Assembly (NCBI GenBank): GCA_021234155.1
Contig: JAJEKV010000413.1
Coordinates: forward strand, 1 to 64,000
Length of the DNA: 64,000 bases
Origin: Isoetes taiwanensis
Lineage: Eukaryota; Streptophyta; Lycopodiopsida; Isoetales; Isoetaceae
Direction of reading: 5' to 3'
A program made the position numbers and the translations under genes. The notes under the pieces were generated by a model. It searched no databases, had not been told where the DNA came from, and saw only the letters and a program-made list of their open reading frames with translations. This document shows positions 35,170 to 47,033 of the stretch, in pieces. Numbering within the stretch: position 1 is the stretch's first letter; each line of letters opens with the position of its first letter.

Positions 35170-35990
35170 ACCACCAGTAGGTGGAAATTCCGTACTTGTA
35201 TTTGCTTTTTGCGGCGATGGCAGAGGTCTGGTTATGGTGACTCTCTATTCGTCAATGCGCTTCAGATTTTTTCGAGATTTTTGAGATCCTACTGCTTGGC
35301 GCTATCTCTCTTTCGAGTTTTTCTCTAAAATGGCACAGCTCCGGTGCTTTAATGGCGATTTCTTTGTTCATGAGATTTTTCGCATGCTTTCTGTCCAGGT
35401 TTTAAATTAAATGCGTAAGTATTTACTAATATTTTTTGGGTTGCCCCTAGGGGGGCAAACCCTCGTTTATGTGGGTATGTGGGCATATCCAGGTATATAC
35501 CGGCATATGCCTAGCATATAATGGTGACTGCTAAAAACCGGCTGGTGCCTGTAAGTGCTCGGTCATCCAGCCCATTCCTTCGCAGGCAGATTGGTGGGGA
35601 AAAAAATCGATGGGCAAGGGGCAGAAAGCAGAAAGGATTATACCGTAGATTGGCTCGCTAGCCAAGTAACTACCGGCCGATCAAACAACATAGATTCGAC
35701 ACTCAGACAAGGCATGCATCAATCTGCAAAGAAGCAGCAGAAGAAACTGAAAATTGAAGAGAAAAACTACGAATCCGCCCAATCTCCTGCTTCAAATCCG
35801 ACCGAAAGAAGAATAAAAACGAGCCCAAAAGATGGTGGATGGATGAATCCCTTCTGAAGAAGAAGAAAAAGGATTTGGGCGGGTCGGATTTGAAGAACAC
35901 AGAAAGTTTGAATTGGCCCGATTCCGATTTTAGCGGATGGAGGAAAAGGGCGAGATTTTTCTCGAAAAACGGATTTAGGCAAAGACGGAT
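35170..35990. other. Mosaic region left of the kinase fragment
   Basis: It starts with ACCACCAGTAGGTGGAAATTCC-like sequence at about 35170-35192, which recurs inverted at about 39618-39640. A strong hairpin, GGTTGCCCC with GGGGCAAACC, lies at about 35439-35461. The 100-residue plus frame at 35555-35857 is Lys/Glu-rich and is not recognised. Confidence 0.4.
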
Positions 35991-36305
35991 TTGAGCGAAG
36001 AATGGATAAAAAAAAGAGAAAGATCATTCAGTATCGATGAATTAAGCAAGGAAGCCAGTTCTATGCCAAGCATGAGAGGAACTGTGTGCTGTGTAGCACT
36101 GGAATATGGCAGAGGAGGAATTTTAACAGAGAAATCAGATGTGTATACTTTTGGAGTTGTTTTGCTTGTTATAATCTCTGACAGATGGTCGCTTCAAGTT
36201 GTTGCAATTTGATTTCTTGGGCTCAGCAGTTTAATCAATCCTGCAATATCCTTGACTTGGTTGATCCGGCTCTGCAGAATTGTTTTTCTAAAGAACAAGG
36301 TGCAT
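35991..36305 (+). pseudogene. Receptor-like protein kinase fragment
   Basis: The frame contains MRGTVCCVALEYGRGGILTE followed by KSDVYTFGVVLL. This corresponds to kinase subdomains VIII (A-x-E in place of APE) and IX (D-V-Y-x-F-G). After a frameshift near 36210 the reading continues ISWAQQFNQS and LDLVDPALQNCFSKEQ, the start of the C-lobe tail of plant receptor kinases. The ATP-binding and catalytic loop parts are absent, so this is a fragment without activity. It may have been captured by a transposon. Confidence 0.8.
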
Positions 36306-37232
36306 AAATCTTGTTCTTCTTTGCGTCCATAGATTGCCTCAAGTTCGACCGTCCATGGCTTAAATAATCAAAATTTTGTCCGGCGAATCCCAAATCTCTT
36401 CCAGCCCTTTTGAATTCTCACCATCTCCGACCTGCTCCATCTATACTGTCTCATCTGCGAGCAATTTTGGGTTCCAAACTTGAATTTTGAGCCGGGTTCT
36501 GCCTAAATTGTGCTGAAGACTCTTGAAACAGGGCGGATTGATCACAATTGCAATTGACTCTGTTATTATTATGAATACTCTCAAATTCTGGGTCCCAAAC
36601 TCGAATTCTGGCTCGGATTTCGCCCCGATTCGTGCTAGAAACTCCTAAAACAGGGCAAATGATCAGAAATGCATTTGAGTTGTTTTTTGGCCTGAATATG
36701 AAGATCAGAGGGTATGGCAGACAGATTTGGGCAGTTTTTGCTTACGGAGACAATGAAGGGATATGGTTTGAAGATGGAGCATCAAAGTCCTACAGTGCAG
36801 CTGGATCAAGAGGATTGAGAAGGTTTAGAAGAAGGTGCCGTATTTTTTTTAATCGTCAAGGTCGTCTTTTTGTTCCTTTTTTTTTCCTTTGTATTTTTTT
36901 CTTTTTCTTTTGTTCAAATTTAATTTATTATTGTCGTATTTTATTCATTATTTAATTATGTTCCTAAGCTTCTGACCTTTGTAAATGCCTTGTTGGAAAC
37001 TGGGAGTCTTGAACACAGTTCTCAAGGTTAACGGCAAAAGCTATATCCATTGATCTCTCGGTCAATGCCATAGAAATCCAACCAATTTTATACCCAATTT
37101 TTGACAGTGTTAAATGCTATTACTTCTTTCAAGGTTAAATGCTATTACTTCTTTCAAGGTTACTTCACCTTCATCTCGCCTAGTGGTGAATTGAATGTTT
37201 TCCCTTGAGTCTTGACGAAGAAGAGGAAGAAG

Positions 37233-37235
<3 letters not shown>
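36306..37235. repeat. Intergenic with a 121-bp imperfect tandem duplication
   Basis: A unit beginning GGGTTCCAAACTTGAATTTT at about 36469 recurs at about 36590 as GGGTCCCAAACTCGAATTCT, continuing to AAACAGGGC in both. Content resembles 5' leader sequence of kinase genes, but no gene is supported. At about 37129-37159 a TTAAATGCTATTACTTCTTT unit is duplicated. Confidence 0.5.
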
Positions 37236-37269
<34 letters not shown>

Positions 37270-38509
37270 AAGGTACGAATTTTTATATTATATGAATAAA
37301 AATGAACAATGTTTGATGTTAATAGAGAATTACTACAGGAGTAATCTCAACATCTTCATTCTCTACTAACAAAAAACTTATTATGAAATGCTCTTGAAGC
37401 TGATATACTTGTAGCTCTCATGAGTCTTCCCACATGGTAACCAAATAATACATGATGATACTGAGAACAAGCCCTTAAGGCCCCTGAAGGATTCATATCA
37501 ATCGGCAGAACCACATAAATCTTGTATGATGCTGAAAATAGGCAAGAAAAATGTGAAGCTCCATATCTGTAAAGGTGTAGCAAGAAGTATGAATCTCGAG
37601 AAGAAGCCCTCACTCAAACATATCAGTATTTGAGCATTACCAACCAAGCATATCAGTACTTGTGAAGGTTATGAGGTTCTTGGCATAAGATACCAAAGCC
37701 AATCAGAAATGAGAAATCTCCCAAGCATAGCAGTACTTGAGAGTTCTTGGCATAAAAGCCAAAGCACATCAAGAATCAGCAACTATTCAAGCATAGCAGT
37801 ACTTGAGATAGGAACCGAGTGCTAAAAGATTTTAAACTGCTTGCTAGTCCTATACATCCTGTTTCCTCTGCACTTTCAAACCAAGATCTAGCAAGGTATC
37901 AAGACCCACATGAATATACTGCCAAGGAAAGAATCTATCTGACTATCCAATGTATAATCTGGACCCTTCTGCTAGAAAGAAGGAGTAGGAAAAGGAAATG
38001 GCCAAATGAGAAAGAACCTGGATAATTAGAATGTAAGATTGCAAGAACCTGAAGCTGTATCACTTGATAGATCTGCCTGCGTTATTACTCCATCTTATAG
38101 GCATCCACGCCATTTCGATGCGTTCTTGCCTTAGAAAAGGATCAAGATTCAAAGAATCCAATCCAGAGCATACAAGAAACATCGCCGCCGAAGAGCGCGG
38201 AAAGAGCAAAAAGGCCACGTTAGTGGCTTACCAGCAAAAATCTAAGAAGAAACCGCCTGATACTGCTTCAAATTCCTGATGCTAAGAAATTCCAGAATTT
38301 CCTCCACCAGATTGGACGATTCCCTGCTAGCACCTGGATTCAGCTTTGAAGAGATCAAAAAATCAGAGGTAGTGCCGGAAATGGAGGGCAGAGGCGGCTC
38401 CCTGCCTCCGGATCCGCCCTAGCCGCTGCCGCTGCCGCCTACGCCAAGAACCGTCATCAGACTCTGAAATCCGGAAGGGTTTCCACCGGAAGAAGCAATT
38501 TTTACTATC
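37236..38509. other. Intergenic with poly(T) and short repeats
   Basis: An about 33-base T run lies at 37236-37268. The word AAGCATA(G/T)CAGTACTTGAG recurs several times between 37620 and 37810. At 38064-38279 a basic plus frame is not recognised. The end (38380-38480) is GC-rich like 35.1 kb. Confidence 0.45.
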
Positions 38510-38700
38510 ATATTACATCATGCCACTTGGCAGCAGCCCTTGAGACATATGACACATACACCGCTTTAACATTGCTTAGTTGTATAATGGTTGGGTCCTG
38601 CCCCCAACCCCCTAACATTGAATGCAACTTTGAGCGGCCTGGAACTCGAGACATATTTGTTCTAGGACTAGTGTGTTGCCACTAGACCAAATGTCCAGGC
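38510..38700 (-). mobile_element. tRNA-derived SINE, minus strand, single-copy body
   Basis: From right to left on the minus strand: box A inverse GTGTGTTGCCACTAGACCAA (about 38669), box B inverse GGAACTCGAGAC (about 38640), the body CCTGCCCCCAACCCCCTAAC (about 38598), and the end CATCATGCCACTTGGCAGCA (about 38516). This is the reference against which the amplified array at 5.8-6.2 kb can be understood. Confidence 0.75.
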
Positions 38701-38703
38701 GCC

Positions 38704-38781
38704 ATCATAATCATAATCATAATCATAATCATAATCATAATCATAATCATAATCATAATCATAATCATAATCATAATCATA
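38704..38781. repeat. (ATAATC)n microsatellite
   Basis: About thirteen copies of the hexamer directly next to the SINE head. The minus-strand frame translates it as a Tyr-Asp repeat, which is not a gene. Confidence 0.95.
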
Positions 38782-40395
38782 ACCATCCACTGGAATGGGA
38801 TAACTGATTAACTCATGCAAGTATTGTATTGTTTTGAAGTAGCAATTTTGATTGATTGTAAAAACATGATTTTGAAGTATGATTTTTGCCACTTCACACA
38901 CGGGTCACAGAGGGCAACCCTCCGTGCGCAGCACCTTGTCTTCTTTGTAGGTTTTGAAGGTTTTTTTGTAGGCTGGAAGATCCGGCCACAAGAAAGACCT
39001 TGTTTCTACCTCCAATAATGGAGTAGCCCTCTGCTTGGGCAAGAGATTCAAATGTTTCTGCTTGCATGTTTCCTTTTTCTACTTGATTTTGCTCTACATT
39101 CATCGATAGTGCAAAAAACGACCTATTTGGGACATCAATCCACATTCCTTTTGACTCTTTTTGCATTCTGTTTGGCATCTAGATATCTTGCTCAACAATA
39201 AGAATGAGTTTTGGAATAGATCAGAAGTTCTTGAAGTTTGCCTCCCCTTTTACTCTGCTATAGACATGGCTGATCTATCTCCTTTTCTGATCTATCTCCT
39301 TTTTATCTCTTACAGCCACAGTCCAGTATCTCATTTTTATCTCTTACAGCCACAGTCCACCATCATCTTATCTTTGGCTCTACCTGCACTGGATCTCAAG
39401 AAAAATGCAAGATAGAGAGCACAAAGAATTGTGCAAGTTACAAAGGCAGGAGCATTTTTGCAAATCGAGCAATTTTTATAACAGTTTGTATCTGTTTTGT
39501 AACAGTTTGATAATAAAAGTATTCAGTGTTTTAACAGTGTTGTGGCGGCGATCTAAGCAGCGCCGCCAGAAACCACAGGCCCAAAAGTTATCTATTTTAA
39601 ACATTTAGCAAAAAATCCAGGAATTTCCACCTACTGGTGGTTTAGAGGGCATGTTTTCACAATAAAAAAGGGATAAAGTTGAATTGTCATACTTGTTTCT
39701 TCATTAAAAGCTACAACCTCCTCATGACTACGTTGCTCCTCATTTTGGGTTTTTGGTTTTTGTGAAAATGAGCAATAAAATCCTTGGAACCACAAGCACT
39801 TTTTGTGGTACCAAAGTTGGCAATTCTTCCATGATCTTTGTGAATCTCCACATGCAGGAACATAAATGTGCTACAACAGCCATTCATGCACCTATGACAA
39901 GTGGCATTCTGCATGCTTGGTGAGTGGTGCACATTCACTAATGTTAGGTGGCAGCCTACACTATTGGAATTCAGGTAATAGAGCATCATATATAGAGATG
40001 TTCAAGGGTGACATTACCATTTTGGTTCAATGCTAGTCTTGAACCTTCTAGCTCAACAAAATATATTATGCTCTGTTGTATCAAGCATATCCAGTTTTCT
40101 ACCATATCCTTCGCATATTTTCTAGTATTTTCTCTTGTTTTAGCATAGGTCTTGTCTGTTCTGAATCTAGTTTCTTCAGATCTTTTTATTCTTGACCTTT
40201 TTTCGATGTGGAGGATTTTGTAGCAAGCAGGAGGTGATGGTGATTTTAGGTGGAGCAATTTACTATTACAGCTCGAGAATAAAGAACTTAGGGAAGGTTT
40301 AACATGTCATGCTTTCCTATTGGGGTCAGTATCAAGGGCTTCAAAGTCTAAAATTAGTTTGTCTAAGAAATTTGATGGCACAAGATCCAATCTCT
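38782..40395. other. Intergenic
   Basis: Nothing coding is recognised. CTTTTTATCTCTTACAGCCA is repeated at about 39297 and 39331. GGAATTTCCACCTACTGGTG at about 39619-39638 is the inverse of the 35.17 kb word. Confidence 0.4.
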
Positions 40396-41037
40396 TATTG
40401 AATCAGATCACGTTAATTTTTACTCGATCCGCAGGGCTCTTATGCATATGCCGCATTTAATGGGATTGAGCATATCTACTACTAGATAGTCTTTAGGTCT
40501 CTATCCTCCGTAATTCCCATAATACATGAGGAACAGAAAGAGAACATCTACTATATATACATCGACTCATCCATAATTTGATCAATCAGAGCATAAAAAG
40601 AAGACTAATCACGCATCCACACATACAAGGGTCAGTTTGAAGATCAATCTATCTGGGAACTAACCGGTGTCTTGGCTTGATCCGTTATCCCTAAGGTTTT
40701 CCATGGTTGGCTGGTTGAACCAGTATGAACAAGCAGCTGCTCCTTCTCCAATTCTCCCAAATCGATTTGGGGCAGAATTGGGCTGGAGACCCACTTAATT
40801 ACTTCCCAAATGGGTAAGTAGCTGGGTGAATCGAGTTGGTCCAGGTGGCTTTATCCCATTGGCTAATTTATTCTAGTCACTAATAAATAACTAGATATTT
40901 ATTCATTAAATAGCTTAATTGACTGGTATATTAGCATAGCTAACTTAAACCCTTCTTGTTTACTCCACAGTGATTCCAAAATACCCATAGTGACGTGTCA
41001 TTATTTGTATGTCCATATAAATATGTAAAATGTCACA
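40396..41037 (-). repeat. Putative 3' LTR of the Ty3/gypsy element
   Basis: On the minus strand a purine tract, AAGGGGGGAGAA (41038-41049), is followed directly by TGTGACATTTTAC. This is the expected order of polypurine tract and LTR start with TG. A TATA-like GTATATATAGTAG lies about 490 bases into it. The left end is a guess, because no second LTR copy exists in the window to compare with. Confidence 0.45.
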
Positions 41038-41536
41038 TTCTCCCCCCTTAGAAGAATGTTGTCCTCAGCATTGTGGTTAGGTGATTAGATGATCCTTTAA
41101 GTTATGAAAGATCTAATATATTGAAACTAGCAATACAGAAGGTATATAAAATGATTATGGGCGATCATAGTTTTGGATTGCAGTCCTTCACACAAAGCTT
41201 AGAGACAATACAGATGCAATTACAAGGGGGGTCGTCATCAGTGGACCATCCTGGTAAACGACAACATACTAAAAGGAAAACGGGCATGAAAACAAGAAGC
41301 CACAGATCCCATAATAACCGCTACTGGCCTGGAGGTTCAGAGTACATCAGTACATACAAGATAATAGAAAGATTGTGGTTAAAGGGTCCATCCACTGTTT
41401 AAAACAAGAAAGGGAAAGAAAGCAAAAAGGTATCCTATCATGCCTAGGGCCTGCTATTCATCTCGGCGTAAGGAATGACATCATTTCTATTATAGCCGTA
41501 GAAGAACGCGTCCTATCATACCTAAATGTTCCTCGC
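41038..41536 (-). other. Non-coding tail of the gypsy element, with polypurine tract
   Basis: Between the end of the polyprotein and the putative LTR. The purine tract is at 41038-41049. The plus-strand frame at 41121-41402 has no known domain. Confidence 0.4.
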
Positions 41537-42254
41537 TCATCCTAAGATGTATCTATTCCCAACCCCTGCATGAACCCTGTCCGATGGAACACGCAGCGGC
41601 TTACCATCGGAGTTGGAGTTGATAGCATCATGGATGGTCCGACCCTGGCACTGTTGCATAATGTCTATGTAAGCCTTTTGCCTTAAGAACCCATGTAGCA
41701 TCTTCTGTTGGTAAGTGCTTCCACTTAACCAAATATTGCAAGATTTGTGTCCACCAGTTTGCTTATATGCTCGATCAAGAAGACCCTCTGGGATGATTTC
41801 CAATTCTTCATCAGTCATTTCCAGAAGTGTTGGTGTATCAACGATCTGTTCCAGATTGGTTGTATGCTTCTTCAAAAGCTTACGTGGAAAACTTTATGGA
41901 ACTTTAAATGCGCAGGCAAATTCAACTTATAAGCCTGCGGGCCTATTCGTTGGATGATTTGAAAGGGGCCCGCCCATCGTGGTGCTAGTTTCTTACAATT
42001 GCCAATCTTGAGCTTAGCTTGCCTGACTTTAATCTTTAGCCATACAAATTCACCCACTTGAAATTCGTGTTCCGTGCAATGCTTGTCTGCAACACTCTTT
42101 TGTCTGCCTCTAGCAGCCAATAAATAGCTACAAACTTCCTCCACCAAGGCCTGCATATCCGTAAGCAACCGTTAGGACACTTCCACCTTGGAAACAAGAT
42201 TGTGCCATGTGTCTATACCCATAATTAATCCCATCGATCCGAGACATCGGATCG
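41537..42254 (-). pseudogene. Ty3/gypsy integrase C-terminus and chromodomain, decayed
   Basis: The frame 41872-42168 reads QVGEFVWLKIKVRQAKLK and later HLKFHKVFHVSF, the typical end of a gypsy integrase. Further left, IIPEGLLDRAYKQ and, in another frame, QYLVKWKHLPTEDATWV form a chromodomain. This marks the element as a chromovirus-type retrotransposon, whose chromodomain is thought to guide insertion to marked chromatin. A frameshift near 41750 separates the two halves of the chromodomain. Confidence 0.9.
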
Positions 42255-42266
42255 CCATTCTAGAAT

Positions 42267-42855
42267 AGGACGAGCATGCATGCGGGCGGCGCATGCCCAT
42301 TCTGGTTGGGAGTTCGCTATTTTAGGCGCATTTCTGCATCGACTTCTCATCGGCGCTTCCTCTTCTCTCTCAGACCTTATTCTCTTTGAACCCACCCTCC
42401 CCCCCTTCTTTGTTGTTGTATTTTTATCGCGTGGCACGCGCGTAATCAGCCCCTCCACTCTAGGAGGTTTGTTTTTGTCTTGTTTTTTGTTGGTGATGTG
42501 CAGGTACAGGTTAGCGAGCGGCATCTGTTTCGACTTTTCCATTCGTGGGTTTTGGGAGCGATTTTTATGCCTTACGTTTGTCCAAGCCCCTTGCCGAAGG
42601 CTTATCACTAGGGTTTTTCCTCGAAAACCCGAAAGGGCGGGGTTTTTTAATCCCGGTGATAAGCTTTCGGCAGGTACACTAGCCCAATCTCTATTAGCAT
42701 TGTATTTTGTTGGGGTCCAAATGATATAATTGGATTTTCCCTTTATTTTTTGTGGGTAGTTCGCATGTGTGCGGCTACCCACTATCCTCCATTGTAGAAA
42801 ATCTGCTGAGATGAATGAGAAGCAAGTCGGGCAGTTTGTTGGTTTCATGCGAGTC
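42267..42855. mobile_element. 589-bp insertion in the gypsy integrase, 12-bp target duplication
   Basis: CCATTCTAGAAT stands on both sides (42255-42266 and 42856-42867). Removing the insert with one copy restores the reading from SPFMILEW to the continuation of the integrase. The insert contains a hairpin with a 17-bp stem (42592-42608 with 42656-42672, one G-U pair). Its loop has the words GGGTTTTTCCTCGAAAACCC and GGGGTTTTTTAATCCC, as in the LINE 3' module. A second hairpin, GTGGGTAG with CTACCCAC, lies at about 42755-42785. A 12-bp duplication and LINE-like module point to a non-autonomous retroposon. The 207-residue minus frame across it is not recognised and probably chance. Confidence 0.8.
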
Positions 42856-43430
42856 CCATTCTAGAATCATAAATGGAGATATTCTAGACGACTCCTGTTT
42901 GATGCTATTGTAGGCAAATTCCACCAAATGGATATAGTTTGCCCATTGTGATTGCTTATTTCAGATATAATTACGCAGCATATCTTCAATAATTCTATTA
43001 GTGCGCTCCGTCTGACCATTTGTTTGAGGATGATATGCAGTCCCCAAGCTTGGTTTGAATAGTGCTAAAGAAATCCTTCCAAAAAGCACAGTGCGGTGTC
43101 CAAGGTAGTATCTGTAGCGTGATAATGCAAGAAATGTGCCAACTTAGAAAGCTTGTCCACGACTACCATTAATGCGTCAAATCCCCTAAGAGTTCTTGGG
43201 AGACCCACTATGGAATCCATGGTTATAACTTCCCCATTTGGCATGGGGAACTTCCAATGGCTCTAGCTCTCCTGGAATTCGTAACTGTTCTATGTTTGTT
43301 TGCTGGCAAAGCTGACATTGCTTAATGTAATGGGCAATGTGCTTTTTCATTCCCGGCCAAAAGTAGCTGGATCTGATCTTGAAATAAGTTTTCATAAACC
43401 CGACATGTCCAGCTATAGGACTATTATGTG
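42856..43430 (-). pseudogene. Ty3/gypsy integrase zinc-binding and catalytic region, decayed
   Basis: Minus frames give GHVGFMKTYFKIRSSYFWPG and CQLCQQTN (HHCC zinc-binding region, about 43300-43420), and later [14 protein letters not shown] and EFAYNSIKQESS (catalytic core, about 42880-43010). Stops and frame changes interrupt it, for example a TGA after LRNYI. The part with the first catalytic Asp residues is poorly preserved. Confidence 0.85.
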
Positions 43431-44220
43431 TGTCATGGTGGATAAGCTTTTGAACCCCTGAAGTTTCTAGTACACATAATTTGTTCTCGTAATAAAGGAG
43501 CTTGCCTTCCTTTTGTAATGACGGAGAGCCTCACGCTCTTTATCCATCCTGGCTTTCTTATATAAACTTTGCCAAACCTCATAAAATTTAGGATCCATCG
43601 GAAGAGCTTGCTTAATTGTCTTTCCAAACTCACTGGTACGCGTAGAGATAGCATTACAATGCATGTGAGTGATAAAAAGGTACTTAGAAAGGGCAATGGC
43701 GGCAACGTTGTGCTTGCCCGATTTGTACACAACCTCGAAATCATATTCCTCCAAGAATTCCATCCATCGATGTTGACAGAGATTGAGGTGGGATTACATG
43801 AAGATATATTGGAGACTTTGATGAGTTGTATCCAACTGGAATCTCCTCCTAAGAAGGTAATGTCTCTAAATTCGTAAAGCCCGTGCAAGGGCAAGCAATT
43901 CTTGGTCATGTGTTCGGTATCGTTGCTCAGCTTCATTCATTTTTTGGAGTCATAGGCGATGACCCTTCCCTCTTGCATTAAGATGCCTCCAGTAGCTATC
44001 TTACTAGCATCAATGGCAACCCACTTATCCTTTTGGGGATCCGACAAGGTAAGAATTGAAGCAGTGGTCAATGCTTCCTTCAATTGCTGGAACCTAGATT
44101 GGACTTTCTCCTTCCAATGTGTCATCCAGTCCCTGACTTTTTCATTTTTTGTGAGATCAGTAAGGGGTGCAGTTATTTTGGCAAAATCCTTAACAAATTT
44201 TCTATAATATCCCGCCAAAC
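43431..44220 (-). pseudogene. Ty3/gypsy RNase H region, decayed
   Basis: The frame 43937-44218 reads AGYYRKFVKDFAKITAPLTD and IDASKIATGGILMQEG, the connection and start of RNase H. The frame 43467-43763 has EFLEEYDFEVVYKSGKHNVA, the end of RNase H with the usual DALSR replaced by IALSK. The two frames differ, so there is a frameshift between them. Confidence 0.9.
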
Positions 44221-45075
44221 CCAGAAAACTTCCGACCTCTTAAACATTTGTAGAAGCAGACCAGTTTTTAGCTGCCTCAGTCTTAGCTGGATCTGTGGAA
44301 ATATGTCAATAGAGACAATGGTCCTAAGTGCTCCACTTTAGTGATGGCAAACTTGGACTTGGAGAATTTAGCAAATAGCTGACAACGTCACAACTTCTGT
44401 AAGCGAAGATGGCGTTGATGGTCCTCAAAAGTCTTACTATAAATAAATATGTCATCGAAGTAAATGATGACAAACTCATCAAGATAATCACAGAAGACAC
44501 CATTCATTAACTGATAGACGTGGCAGGGGCATTGGTTAGCCCAAAGGGCATAACCTTGAATTCATAATGCCCATAGCAGTTCCTGAAAGCTGACTTGTCT
44601 ATATCTTCTTCTTTTATTCTTATTTGGTGATACCCTAATCGAAGGTCGATCTTGGAAGAAGTATCTAGCTCCTTGCGAATGGTCCATAAGCATCAGCCCA
44701 CGGTAGAGCATACCAATTTTTTATAGTATGCTTGTTTAATTGCCGGCAATCAATACATATCCGCAAGGTGCCCTCCTTTTTCTTAACAAACAAAATGGGT
44801 GCCCAAAGGGTGAGACACTTGGGCGAATGAAGCCTAGCTGAAGAAGTTCTTGCAACTGCTTCTTGAGCTCGGCTAGTTCTGGGATGCTCATGCGGTACAG
44901 AGCCTTACTGATAGGTTTGGTACCGGGTTGAAGCGCAATCTCACATTCTACTCCTCTGAGAGGTGGCAATTTTTTAATCTCATCTGGGAAAAGATCTTGG
45001 AATTCCCAAATCAAGCTGCCAATGGCCCTAAGGAAGCCTCTAATAGTCTCTTCTTGCCTAGAAACAGCTTCCATT
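44221..45075 (-). pseudogene. Ty3/gypsy reverse transcriptase, decayed
   Basis: The frame 44736-45074 carries PPLRGVECEIALQPGTKPIS and [20 protein letters not shown], the start of the RT domain. Near 44450-44480 the minus strand reads [12 protein letters not shown], the catalytic box with Phe in place of the usual Leu or Ile before Asp-Asp. Frame changes near 44700 and 44560 break the protein. Confidence 0.9.
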
Positions 45076-45670
45076 AAGATGCAAGTCTAACAATACAAGT
45101 GACTATATCCCTCTCGATGGTCTTATCCAACTGACACAATGAAATGCATTGCATAATCGGAATGACTGGGTTACTTGCTATGGTGACATGGGATTCACTA
45201 GAGGCATTGAATGTGACTTCTCATTTCTCACAATTAATATTTGTCTTTGCAGCGGCCAAAAACTCCATGCCGACGATAAGGTCATATTTACCAATATTCA
45301 TAATCTCTGCACCTAAAGCGACAGGTGCTCCTGGAAACTGAATGTTAAGGTTAACTCAACGGCCCCGTGTGTGCCAGACAACCCCACTAGCCAAGGTAAC
45401 TAGTCATGGCTTAGACTTCAAGAGGGTGAGATATAAGACCTTGGCTAGTCTCGGAGATGCAAACTTATGTGTACTATATGTATCCATGAGAATAACAAAA
45501 GATTTACTACTAGCTTACAGTGGATATGACGGTAGGCTGACTATCCGCGTTGCCTGTTTCAATTGCAGCAAAAATATGGAACTCACCTTGTATATACTCA
45601 GGTGCCTCATAATCGGTAAGGCTGGAAGGTCACATAAAGCTGATAACTCGTCCGATTCAAACTTCTGTTA
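45076..45670 (-). pseudogene. Ty3/gypsy protease region, decayed
   Basis: Minus-strand readings show GKYDLIVGMEFLAAAKTNIN followed by CEKCEVTF, the end of the retropepsin-like domain in plant gypsy elements. The active-site region further right (near 45480) is degraded, and I do not see an intact D-S/T-G. Confidence 0.65.
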
Positions 45671-46800
45671 ATGTGGCTTGTGCTGCTTGGATCACATAGG
45701 GACATTCTTGTATGCAGTGCCCCAGTCAAAAACAAAGAAAACACGCCATGTCCTTCTTTAGCTGTTCTCAGGCTTCCTTGAGAATAGACTAGAGAATCTG
45801 CTGCATATTTCCGATAGAATTTGTTGGCTTGTCTGGAACATTAAAGCTCATCCACTTATCATTCTTTGGGTAGGAAGACTGTTGTAGGGGTCCTGGACTA
45901 GGTGAACATGCTTTGTACGGCATATAGGCTCTACCTCCCCTTCTAGGCTAGGAACTTACCCTTCTCTTCTAGGCTAGGAGCTTACCCTCAGCTTCTGCAA
46001 TAATTTTTGGCTCGATGGCGCGTACCAGTTTCTTTAGGGTGGGAGATAAGCCTTCGATATATCCTTCAACTGCATAGCGCTCGGTAATACCTGAAATATA
46101 GAGGCATAACCGCATAAATTCATCCATGTAGGCTTGGACGGACATGTTCTTCTGTTCTAAGCAGTAGAAGGCCTGTATATGTTGGCATCAGTGTGCTCAT
46201 AGAACATAATGAGATTTGAATGCCTTTGCAAATGCTTTAAACCTACCTTTGGTCCTTGTCAGTTCATGACTCCTACCATGGCCCTTCCACCATATATGTG
46301 CAGAACCTGTAAGGTTGGTAGTTGCAACTTTGCCGATATCCTTTTCGGTCATGTCATAGGATTTTTTAAACTCATGCACTTCGTCTAGCCATGACTCTAC
46401 ATCGACATCAGACCTAGACTTTCTCGAAAATTGAGCAAGTTTGTGGTTCTTCCAGATGCTGGTAATGGCAGAATTGACCATTTTCTGATAATCCTTCTTA
46501 CTGGATTGGCAAGATCTACCTCTGAAGTTGAAGAATCTGAAGAGTCTGAGCTAGAATCCGATGTAAAAGAGCTACAGACACTCTTAGAACGTGCTGAGGC
46601 AGTGGAAGTGGTAGCCCTTGCTGGTGCAGGTGGAGGCACTTGGTTGAGTTTAACTGCTGGCGCTTCAAAGCCATACTCCAGAACTATGGATGGAGGGTGC
46701 CTCTGAAGGACATAGGCCTGAAGTTCGGCCATTTGACACTTCATGAGGACTACTTCTTTGTTTGGGCGTCAATCGGCCAGGGTCCACTGGGGTTGCCCAC
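45671..46800 (-). pseudogene. Ty3/gypsy gag, capsid and zinc knuckle, decayed
   Basis: The frame 46197-46481 contains QFSRKSRSDVDVESWLDEVH and GSAHIWWKGHG, the plant gypsy capsid (retrotrans_gag) pattern. A CCHC knuckle CFLCF...GHCIQEC lies near 45710-45760 with an in-frame TGA. The N-terminal frame (to about 46744) is Ser/Pro-rich. Gag homology ends near 46800 without a recognisable 5' LTR, so the element is truncated there. Confidence 0.8.
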
Positions 46801-47033
46801 GGTGGATTTCAGTATGCCGCCTATATATCGAGGGAAAATGGAAATAGATTATAGATGAAATGTGCGTATAAAAAAAAAGAAATATTTGACATACATCAAA
46901 ATCATCCATAATTGAGTAATCGAGAAAGTCATAAGACATTAAAATTTATATTATATAATATAGAAAATGCCAGTTGTGGCTTTACAAGGTCTAGTGTCCA
47001 AAGACAAATACAATGATTACATAAGAACACTCA
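46801..47033. other. Spacer between gypsy remnant and the H3-related ORF cluster
   Basis: AT-rich with an A run at 46870-46878. No LTR is seen. Confidence 0.4.

Noticed and set aside
38668-38901. Minus-strand frame with a long Asp-Tyr repeat
   Set aside because: It translates the (ATAATC)n microsatellite.
42225-42848. 207-residue open frame across the insert in the gypsy integrase
   Set aside because: It starts in the insert and ends in the integrase flank, spans a structured non-coding module, and matches no family; probably chance.
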